A stretch of DNA of 64,000 nucleotides from Pestalotiopsis fici W106-1. Lineage: Eukaryota; Ascomycota; Sordariomycetes; Amphisphaeriales; Sporocadaceae. Of this stretch, positions 55,834 through 64,000 are shown in pieces. The notes under the pieces were generated by a model that had not been told where the DNA came from, did no database searches, and saw only the letters and a program-made list of their open reading frames with translations. The translations under genes and the position numbers were made by a program. Each line of letters opens with the position of its first letter. Positions within the stretch are counted from its first letter, which is position 1. Location of the stretch: NCBI RefSeq assembly GCF_000516985.1, contig NW_006917093.1, positions 3,968,001-4,032,000 on the forward strand, given 5' to 3'.

Positions 55834-58800
55834 TCATTGAGTCGCAATCACCCGGACATACGGTGCTGGAAACAAGCCTTTTGCGCCCATGTAACAACCA
55901 AAAAACCACTCCCCATTCACGTCTTCAATCTCCAGAATCTCGGCTCCTTTCGGAAACATTAACTCGTCAGTGGCGCCGGTGCCCGGATACCAAGCCCAGT
56001 GTGCTGTTGCTCGGAGGCCCGAACCACCTTCAGGAGGGAATGCTTCTGTCCAGGGGCCGGTGATGGGTGCCGTGGTGCCGACAACATCCGTGACAAGTCT
56101 TTCGCACTTGGTTCCATTGGGGCCAGGCCAACTCCATTTCATTAATCCCGGAATGGGTTGTGCAGACAGCGTCGGTGTAAGAGGCTGCATGTGAAAGTCC
56201 CAACCGCCAACAAGATCATGTACAATATTTCGCCGTTCTCCGCCACCAGCGACCTGGTAGTTAATAATAACCATGCGGTGGCCGTTGAGGCAGCGTCGCC
56301 AGCCCAAAAGGCCGTTTTCCGCTGATATAAGCCTGTCGCTTTCCAGTTTACGATAACAGTCCATGCAGACTTCGTATTCTCCTGGTTGTGCTTCAGCCAC
56401 TGTGCTGCTTGCAGACATGACTGGACTAGGACATGTGTAACAGTGGCACCTGCTCTGTGAAGGTTCTAAAGACGCCCTACACACGCTACAGGCTGTTCGA
56501 AAACTCAACGGGCGAAAGTTGCCCAAGGTCATGGCCTGGGGCCCTTTGTAGAGGCTCGCCGCTGCTGGTGGGTTGGGTATCCGAGGACTGGGGGGAGGAC
56601 TCGGGCCATTCGATGGTGATACCCAGGTCAGCGGCAGCAATGGATGCGTACAACTTCGACCTTCATTGACGCATCTGTTACAGAAGCCCCAATCGCCATC
56701 GTTGCATTCTTCACATCGCCAGTAGCATTCGTTGGTCCAGGCTAGACAACCGGCGCAGAACATTCCGCTCTGAAGCCTTCTCAAAGGGTCATCAGTAGTC
56801 ATTGTCCGGCGACCCTCTGCACCTCCTGGTATTATTTTAGGCGCAATATAACGGCTCGAGGTTAGCATGTGCGGGTCTTCCAGATCAGGATTGCCATTTG
56901 CACGTGCTCTCTCCCATTTCTTGAATGCTGAATAGCCAAAACCGAACCAGTGTAGGCATCCCTTGCCTGCGCGATAACAATCGAGACAGATGTTCCACTC
57001 TCCACCTCTGCAGCGTGCACAATTGTAGTGAAGGTCGTACTCAATATGGCCCTTGCCGCACCGAGAGCACGTGATTGAAGGTTCATGATAGAAATGCGAC
57101 CGCGTGCGGTGATGACCAATCGGTGACATGGGCGCGCCGAGACTAGGTAGCGGGTTTTGAGGCGAGACTACCACACTGGGCGGCCGCTGTCTCGTGTTTG
57201 GACTTCCATGGTCCGCCACGGATGTGTCGATCGTCACAGACGAGGAGAGCTGGGTCGATGAAATAGTTCGCTCGCCGAATGACAGGCCCAGGCCGACTGG
57301 CACCTGATCTCTCATGGCAGCCGTCGGCAAGCTGGAGCTTCTGTCACCAGCCGATGGGCGCCTCACCTCGGCATCAGAGGCCCGGGCGCGCAGAGTCAGA
57401 TCAGTTTGCGATCGCGCGGCTGGTTGTGTCTCTCCTGCCCAGGACCGTACGGTAGGTTCTGTTGCACTACGGGCTCCGCTAGAAGTCCGTCTCCTGCGCC
57501 GCTCAGGCCCGTCACGTACGTCAAGATGTGTGGCGGTGATTGGCGGTCGTCGGGTCCTGTTTTCCAGCTGACTTGCCGAGTTCGAGTTCCGCGTGTTCTC
57601 GGAATTGGCCCTCTGCCTGCTACTAGCTCGTGATCTGTCCACAACAAGCGGTCTTTGGCCGAGTGGTGCTGTGTCTGCACGACTAGAACGGCTGCTTGTG
57701 GTCGTCCTCCTCGATGTATCTTGACGTGTTCGCTGAGTCTGCCGCCTTCGATACGCTTCCGTTATCCTCTTACTAAGCTCGTCATTCTGGGTGATGTCCA
57801 AATTGTCCAGATCCAGGCCGTCCAAAAGTCCCTCCTCCTGTATTTGACGGGCAAATTCTTCAATCTCCCTTTCCATATCCAGTGAATCGATACTCGACGA
57901 ACTGATCAGGGATCTGATGGACGACTGATGCTCGATGGGTCTAGCACGCCTTGTCCTCGAGGGATCGCGCGATCTCCTTTGCTGTGATTCACTGCGCCGA
58001 TGCCTGCCCTCCTCGGATGGTTGCAGTGTGCTTTCTGAGACGGCGCGCTGCCTCCGCTCCCCTTCTCTTCGGGTCCGGTGTCGCGCATCGCGATGTCTCG
58101 AGTCCCGGCTGCTGTCCCTGTCCGACCTGTCGCTACTGTCCAAGTGTCGAATCTGGTGCTCCCTTCTGTGCCTATGCTGCTGTGGCCGAGGTGACGCTGG
58201 GGCCCCTACTCCCGAAGCTCGTAGACTCATCTCCCGCGCCTGTGCCAGCATCTGCGACTCCAGCTCCTCTAAGCGCTGCTCCTCGGGCGACTTTTCCACA
58301 GTGCTGACTTTCGGCAGCACATCGACGCCGGGTTGGTACTTTTCGTGCATCTCCAACTTGTCCTCCTCAGACCTCGCCTTGTCCGGGTTGGCAGCTAGGA
58401 ACATGTCCAGCAGCGTGGCAACGGTGGCATTGTGCCGGGTATCTCTGACGGGTGCGCGGCATGACGGGCAAGTTGCGACGTTGGTCCCGGCGGGCGGCGG
58501 ATCCGGTGAGTTCTCGGCGATGGTAGCCTGCCAGCTGAACCAGTCTTTGAGACAGGAGCCGCAGAATGTGTGCAGACAATCGAGGAGGGTCAAGGGCTGG
58601 TAGAGGACCTCGGTGCAGATCTAACAAATCATGAACCCCACGTTAGTTGGTCAAGCTTAAGGTAGGTTATCGCGGGGTGGGTGGCCCAAGCACAAGCTAT
58701 TTACAGGTATTTGTACATAGGTAGGTAATGTAGGCAGAGGATGCAATCGTTATCGGGTTGCAGGAGATGAGTCAACGGCGGGAAGATACATACCGAGCAG

Positions 58801-58844
58801 GTCAACTCCTTCTCCAGATCGACTCCTGGCCTTGGAGAGTCCAT
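55834..58844 (-). CDS. RING-finger protein with ZZ-like fingers and C-terminal SH3 domain (probable E3 ubiquitin ligase)
   Basis: Two exons on the minus strand, 58844-58794 and 58620-55834, intron 58621-58793, giving 945 residues. The intron lies inside the RING finger, which reads C16, C19, C32, H34, C37, C40, C68, C71 (C3HC4). Residues about 125-500 are a disordered Arg/Ser-rich region. Then come three Cys-rich ZZ-like fingers: CSRCGKGHIEYDLHYNCARC with WNICLDCYRAG; FCAGCLAWTNECYWRCEECN with GFCNRCVNEG; and CSVCRASLEPSQSRCHCYTC with CMDCYRKL. The end GAEILEIEDVNGEWFFGCYM with GLFPAPYVRVI is an SH3 domain. RING plus these modules points to a substrate-recruiting ubiquitin ligase; targets are unknown. 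The short 51-nt first exon starts at the only suitable ATG. Confidence 0.85.
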
Positions 58845-59992
58845 TGTAAATTGGACTCGAAAGCCTTCCTCCCTTGGATTTCCCGAGAGAAGAGCAAGAA
58901 AAGCCCTCTAGGGCACAGAGGGTTTTGGGCGCAAAGGCGAGGTGCGATGAGCAATACTCATGCTTTGGGTCCGTCGGTTGTGGGCGTTTAGTCGAGTGTT
59001 AGCCAGAGATCCGATGGTGGGGAACCCTGCTTGGTAGAGCGCGCAGGCGAGAGAGGGAAGTAGAAGAAAAGAAAGAAAAAAGAGAGAGATAGACGAGATG
59101 AGTAGTGAATACCAAGTCTCATTCCGCCGTCCTGTCAATGCGAGTCTCAGGCTGTGACAAAAGTCAACTTCGTATTTTGCTGTCGCCTAGAGCCGGCGTA
59201 CATGGTGGCGCATTATTGTCCTTTCCCTTTGGGTGCCCTGGCGAGCCAGCTGATTCCGTTGGGTATTAAATAAGGAGACGGTATAGAAACGAGGCTGACA
59301 TGAGGTGGAAAGCTTGTGAGAAAGTGGAGGGTAGACAATGGTCAGTCTTGTCTCACTGTCAGCGCCCGATTTAGAATGTTATTAGATCACGTCAATGGTG
59401 GGTTTTGCACTCATGATCGGACGTACGGGACAGCCCTCGATGCAAGAAGCCGTGATAAGCGATGGCCGAGAGCCCAATACGATTTCACAGTAGTATTGCA
59501 TCGCAAAACGTAAATCAAGGTAGCCTGTCTCTCAAGATTCCACTGCAGTGTGTGACCCCCTGGCGAACTCGTTGCTTCTTCCTACATTTACTTTACTTTC
59601 CAGTCTTTTCCCATCTATCTGCCCTCTGCCCGCCCTACATCTTACGAATGTTTTCATGGATCTTGATAGTGGGAAGCTATTAGTGACCCCACCAGTAAAC
59701 TTCCAGACGTTATAGTGCTATCGGTATCCGGCGCTATATATTTCACTACCGGCATTTCCCCTTCTTAGACGGCGCATTTTGCAAGCCCAACTGCCCAAGT
59801 TGCTCTAATAAAGACATAATGGTTCGCAAATGACGTATTGGCAGATATTATGTACTTGACTATTGCCTGGGTGCTCCATAAGCAAGGTGCTCCAAGTAAG
59901 GATTCACTTGCAGTATTGTTTTTATTCTCGGGGGAGTCATTTCATGGATTATGACTGTCTATTGGTACAAATCTACCGTAGATAAACACCGC
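58845..59992. other. Intergenic, no gene seen
   Basis: 1.15 kb upstream of the RING gene and downstream of the enoyl-CoA hydratase gene. Only unbiased short frames. Confidence 0.6.
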
Positions 59993-60927
59993 TTATTTGT
60001 GCGTCCATTCGGCCTTCTGCTTTTCTGCAAATGCCTTCATTCCAATCTTCTGGTCCTGGCTGCCAAACAAACTGTGGAACACTCTCCTCTCATACTCCAC
60101 ACCGTCTCTCAAGGGCAAATCTTGGCTCTTATTGACCACCTCCTTGCCGGCTTGGACAGCAACGCGAGAGTACCCGGCAATGGTCTCGGCTGTCTTCAAT
60201 GTATTCTCCATCAACTCCTCATAGGTCGAGAATGTCCTGGCCGCCAATCCCCATTTCTCAGCATCGGCTCCGCTAAAGAACTTGCCGGTCAGAATAAGTT
60301 CCATGGCCTTGGACTTTCCAATGGCCCTGGTCAACCGCTGGCTTCCTCCGGCTCCCGGGACAGTTCCCAGCTTGATTTCAGGCTGGCCAAAGTTGGCCGT
60401 CTCCGTGCAATAGATGATATCACACATCATGGCCAACTCGCAACCACCTCCCAATGCGTGGCCGGATACTGCAGCGATGATGGGCTTCTTGATTTGAGTG
60501 GTGAGGTCTGACCATGACTCGATGAACGAGTTCGTGTAAGCCTCGGCGAAAGTCAGAGGTTGCATCTCCTTGATATCGGCTCCAGCAGCAAAGGCCTTCT
60601 GAGATCCAGTCAGGACCACGACGGAAACGCTGTCCGACTTTTGGTACTCCAACAGTGCCTGATTGAGCTCTGTAATGAGAGGTGTGCAGAGGGCATTGAG
60701 CGCCTTGGGGCGGTTGAGTGTTACTGCAATCTGGTGTAAGTCATCCATAGGCATCAGATCAGATGGGACTGCTCATCATTACCTTGGCCAACGCCAGGTC
60801 TCGGCTCGGACGTCTCAATGTACTCGTAGGACCTTGCTGGCGATGCAGAGAACATACGGACCGCACGGGGCAAAGTGCCTGCTTGGACACGCGATGCCAC
60901 CGGCCGCAAGCTACGGAGAGTATTCAT
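59993..60927 (-). CDS. ECHS1: Enoyl-CoA hydratase, mitochondrial
   Basis: Two exons on the minus strand, 60927-60783 and 60723-59993, intron 60724-60782 (59 nt, GTAATG...TGCAG), giving 291 residues, the usual length. A presequence (MNTLRSLRPVASRVQAG, then RAVRMFSASPARSYEYI) is followed by QVTLNRPKALNAL, the oxyanion-hole blocks AFAAGADIKEM and ALGGGCELAMMCDIIYC with the first catalytic Glu, and QPEIKLGTVPGAGGSQRL with the second Glu. It hydrates trans-2-enoyl-CoA to 3-hydroxyacyl-CoA in beta-oxidation and branched-chain amino acid breakdown. The acceptor was chosen at TGCAG because only it keeps frame into VTLNRP; the nearby CCAG does not. Confidence 0.93.
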
Positions 60928-61956
60928 GATGATTGTGGTGATGCTTGTTGTGGTGCAACTAGTCAGCTAGGTAAGGATTCAGGATAGACAATTCGGCGTT
61001 ATGGTTGGCAGAAATCCAAGCAATCACGACGACGGGCTAATGGAATTCCTGAGGCTGGGGATCGATAACTTGAAGCTTAAAACCACGGACATGAACAGAA
61101 TCGTGATCGAAACTCTAGGTAATCATCAGCATGGAGCTTGTGCCGAGGATATCCACTTGGGACAACCACATCCCACCCACGGCAATATGAGGTCACAGCT
61201 CCAGAGAGCTCCAGCAGTCGCGTCGCGAATTGGAAGCGATACTAATCGCACGAGAGGCGTGACGCCAGTGCCTGGGAATCGACCCAGGAAAATCCGAAGG
61301 CCAGCTCGGAGACACTGGCCCGACTGGCTTGACTGGAATCCGGGACACTAACGCATATGAAAAGGGGCGTTCCCGCCTTGGGTTTCAAACTGTGGCGCGG
61401 CTTCTTTCGAGGTTTGGCTTGCATTGAATCGTATACAGCTTAGCGCTCTGGCCGCTTTTGCGATTGAACACTCTCTTTTGTAATACCATGTACAAGCAGT
61501 TGCTCGGCTTTATGCAGCCTACTTCATTTATATTGATTCACAACATGTATCGTTCGAATTTCTTGCCTGTTTGGCCTTTGTGGACCAGTCCTAGGCATCA
61601 ATTGCCCTGTCATCAATGTTGCTTGGGATCTGTATCAAGTTTGCAATATGATTATTGATGGAGAACATAAACTTGGCCACTTAACAGCATATCTAAGTAT
61701 CGTTTATTGCTGCATCTTTATGATTCAAATCTTGAGCTCCTATCTAGAAACATAAATGTAGTTTGAAAATTCTGTAAAGCTTTGGGACTTATTATAGACG
61801 ACAATAAATAACCCCAGGTCCATATCGTCCTGATTTCTCCTCGTCGCCCACCAGATACCATAAGGAGAAACTTGATAACAGCTGCCAGGCGGTCACAATA
61901 CTGTATATAGTTTAACATAAAACACAGTGTCAACAACGAGTTATTACAACCAACAC
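60928..61956. other. Intergenic with a tRNA-like relic
   Basis: 1 kb without a supported gene. A 116-codon frame at 61001-61351 overlaps the tRNA-like element and has no motif. Confidence 0.55.
61264..61319 (-). other. tRNA-like three-stem element lacking an anticodon arm
   Basis: The minus strand folds as a perfect 7-bp outer stem GCCAGTG/CACTGGC enclosing a D-arm-like hairpin (TCCGA/TCGGA, 8-nt loop) and a T-arm-like hairpin (CCTGGG/CCCAGG, 6-nt loop). GGGTCGATTCC differs from the B box at one base, and TCTCCGAGCTGG resembles an A box of Ser/Leu tRNAs. The whole is 56 nt, with no anticodon arm, so it is probably a deleted tRNA copy. Confidence 0.4.
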
Positions 61957-62072
61957 GGTGAGATGGCCGAGCGGTCTAAGGCGCTGCACTCAAGCTTCAT
62001 TGGCTTTCTTGATCAATCAAGACGCATTGCAGTCTATTCATTTAGGCGGGGGTTCGAATCCCCCTCTCATCA
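61957..62072 (+). tRNA. tRNA-Leu (anticodon CAA) with intron
   Basis: Acceptor stem GGTGAGA/TCTCATC (one G-T pair) and D-arm starting TGGCCGAGCGG. The anticodon stem CTGCA/TGCAG carries loop CTCAAG...T, giving anticodon CAA at 61991-61993. A 32-nt intron (61995-62026) follows the base after the anticodon, the standard site. The variable arm is long, as in type II tRNAs, and the T-arm is GGGGG-TTCGAAT-CCCCC. T5 and T8 runs within 35 bp downstream serve as RNA polymerase III terminators. Confidence 0.96.
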
Positions 62073-63103
62073 GAATACATTGTTTAATTTTTGATGTTTT
62101 TTTAATCCATCTGTCTCTTTTTACATTGATTGGATGCACTCTTTTGTTGTAGTCTTTTTTTCATTCTTTGACCAGGCTGGGTCATCTCAACACTTCCTCC
62201 TCATCTCGCGCACTCTCATGCCTATGTCGATTGTAGCTCGCCGATATGGACGGCAACTGATGGTAGACAAGAAGTAGGTAGAAGTACAAGCACAGGCTTG
62301 AGTACTTGCAATATGTGCAAGGTTCTCGATATCAAAGCCCCTAGCCTTCCTCTTCTTGTTTTTCTTTCAGCTTTTCTTGGAGAGGAATCATCAAAGCATG
62401 AATATGTTAGTCGTATCTTTTCGTTATCTCTATGGCACACCTTGGTTGGTACTTCAAACATGGGGGTATCGAGAGCAAACAAGACAGTCAACAATTATTG
62501 GTACACAAGTCTATATGGTACCATGAAGGGTCCTGATTGCAGAATAGAGCAATATATATATATATATGTAAAGACCATGTCACAGGAGATGTACTCGTAG
62601 GACACGGATGGTATATTCATTTATTTGGTGTCAAAACTGGATACATAGTAGAGAACGGACAAGTTAAAAGCAGCACTGGCTGGACTCTGCGGCACAGAGA
62701 GTTGCTGGTATCTTGGTAGTGACTTTTCCTTCACAGCCACAACGATACATGATTCGTGCTATCTTTTTCCCTACAGTACCTTGTACCTAAAACAGGGGTC
62801 CCGAACTTTAGGCCCGTTTTGGTGGTCTGCGGGCGACGCTGGGCCAGATTTCAAAAGTGCAGATCCCATTGGCGATTGCGTCGCGAAATTGTGCAGCCTG
62901 TCCAGAGGTCCTATTCCGTACTACTGTGTACATTACGGTTATCCACTCAACACTCAACCCACGATTTCTCGCCTCGCCCCATCACCATCAATCACCACAT
63001 TCCCAACCTCGTCGTGATTTCCACGCATCTCGTCTGCTTCTAGCCTGTGCCACGTTTTGCTTATCAAGAGCAATCTCTGATCTACCGCATCCATCTCGTC
63101 AGC
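62073..63103. other. Intergenic, no gene seen
   Basis: 1 kb holding the tRNA terminator, an (AT)n run near 62552-62566 and the RER1 promoter. Confidence 0.6.
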
Positions 63104-63909
63104 ATGGAGAGCCTCAACGAGGAGCAGACCCCCTTCGCTGCTGTCACAGCGCAGACCTCGAAGCTGCAAAGAGTGCGTGGCCCCCAGGACAATAACTTTC
63201 TCGCGCGTGCAGCCGTATCAAGCATAGCAAACCCCAAGATGGCAGCTAACCTCATGTGTCAATAGCAATACCAAGCCTACCTGGACAAGTCGACCCCCTT
63301 CGTCACGTACCGATGGATCGGAACGGCAGCGCTCCTCATGATCTTCTTCCTGCGAGTCTTTGTGGCGCAAGGCTGGTACATTGGTAAGACGATGGCCACT
63401 CCAAACCTGCTACGTCGGTCGAGATATACAGAATAAACTGCTAACGCCAACCAGTTGCCTACGCGCTCGGAATCTACCTGCTCAACCTGTTCCTCGCATT
63501 TCTCCAGCCCAAGTTCGATCCCTCGGTCGAGGCCCTCGATAGCTCCATGGACATGGAAGATGGAAGTGCTGGAGGTCTTCCCACCAAGCAGGACGAGGAG
63601 TTCCGCCCTTTCATCCGCCGCCTTCCCGAATTCAAGTTCTGGCACGCCGCCACCCGGGCTGTCGCTATTGGCTTCGTGTGCAGTTGGTTCGAGGTCTTCA
63701 ACGTCCCCGTCTTCTGGCCCGTCCTTGTCATGTACTGGATCATCCTCTTTGTCCTGACCAGTAAGTTCCACGCCGAACTCTTACCCCCGGAGCGTCACGC
63801 AACTGACACTTTGCCCACAGTGAGGAAGCAAATCCAGCACATGATCAAGTACAAATACGTTCCCTTCTCCTTTGGCAAGGCCAAGTACGGCAAGGCCAGC
63901 ACCTCGTAA
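63104..63909 (+). CDS. RER1: RER1, Golgi-to-ER retrieval receptor
   Basis: Four exons, 63104-63172, 63266-63383, 63455-63760 and 63821-63909, giving 193 residues, the usual size. After a short cytosolic start comes QYQAYLDKSTPFVTYRWIG, the classic RER1 entry to the first membrane segment. Paired hydrophobic segments (ALLMIFFLRVFVAQGWYIVAYALGIYLLNLFLAFLQPKFDP and, after [51 protein letters not shown]) make four membrane passes. The tail RKQIQHMIKYKYVPFSFGKAKY is strongly conserved in the family. The protein sorts escaped ER membrane proteins into COPI vesicles at the cis-Golgi. The last codon of segment four is split by intron 3. Confidence 0.95.
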
Positions 63910-64000
63910 AAGGAGCAAAGAGGACTTTTTTTTCTTCTGGATTTACCTAGCTCATCATGGACGGGCGCTCTTCGGCGCATCTGTCGAGTTGCATGGCATT

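Noticed and set aside
57935..58603. 222-codon frame on the plus strand
   Set aside because: It is opposite the Arg/Ser-rich and RING parts of the E3 ligase gene; its Cys/Leu/Ser-rich composition is a mirror effect.
1..64000. CRISPR arrays, bacterial operons, insertion sequences or intact transposons
   Set aside because: The DNA is eukaryotic with spliced genes. No regularly spaced repeats, transposase or reverse transcriptase frames, or terminal repeats were seen.

Overview
The window is nuclear DNA of a filamentous ascomycete, most likely a sordariomycete and probably Hypocreales. The evidence is short GT-AG introns of about 50-170 nt, frequent CTAA-type branch sites, well separated monocistronic genes on both strands, a tRNA-Leu(CAA) with an intron after position 37, and intergenic DNA rich in CCTAGG / TACCTACC-type motifs. 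The protein set (YPP1, SEC12, SWD2, SRP9, RER1, a HET/NB-ARC protein, CBM18 chitin deacetylase, DUF5672, DUF4112) also fits. There is one assembly gap of exactly 100 N at 10372-10471.

Layout. 1-6.1 kb: 3' end of a YPP1-type TPR gene, an ACS-family MFS transporter, and a convergent SMP-30/gluconolactonase-type gene. 6.1-15.7 kb: more than 9 kb without a convincing gene, rich in microsatellites and interrupted by the gap, leading into a bZIP transcription factor whose upstream sequence carries short uORFs. 19.8-23.5 kb: SEC12 and an NmrA-like Rossmann protein. 24.3-29.2 kb: two divergent DUF5672 paralogues. 29.8-36.4 kb: a CorA-like membrane protein divergent from a large NLR-type gene. 37.6-41.7 kb: chitin deacetylase, ketopantoate-reductase-like gene and tRNA-Val(CAC). 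42.8-54 kb: housekeeping genes (DUF4112 protein, ribonucleotide reductase small subunit with cell-cycle boxes, SRP9, SWD2-type WD40, mitochondrial bL19m, a mitochondrial protein of unknown role). 54-64 kb: cysteine synthase 2-type enzyme, RING/ZZ-like/SH3 E3 ligase candidate, mitochondrial enoyl-CoA hydratase, tRNA-Leu(CAA) and RER1.

The most interesting locus is 32144-36429. Joining six exons gives one 1316-residue reading frame with a SesB-like alpha/beta-hydrolase domain whose nucleophile elbow is broken (CHKLGC in place of GHSLGG), a complete NB-ARC ATPase, and a HET domain that sits inside the TPR-like C-terminal half instead of at the N-terminus. This is an unusual build for a fungal NLR. 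It shares a promoter region of about 0.6 kb with the CorA-like membrane protein. Several other pairs are head-to-head and could share promoters: the two DUF5672 genes, SRP9/SWD2, and bL19m/mitochondrial protein. The last of these promoters holds two perfect 14-bp palindromes.

All gene models were built by reading frames and splice sites by eye. No alignment, expression or domain search was run, so exon edges are predictions.
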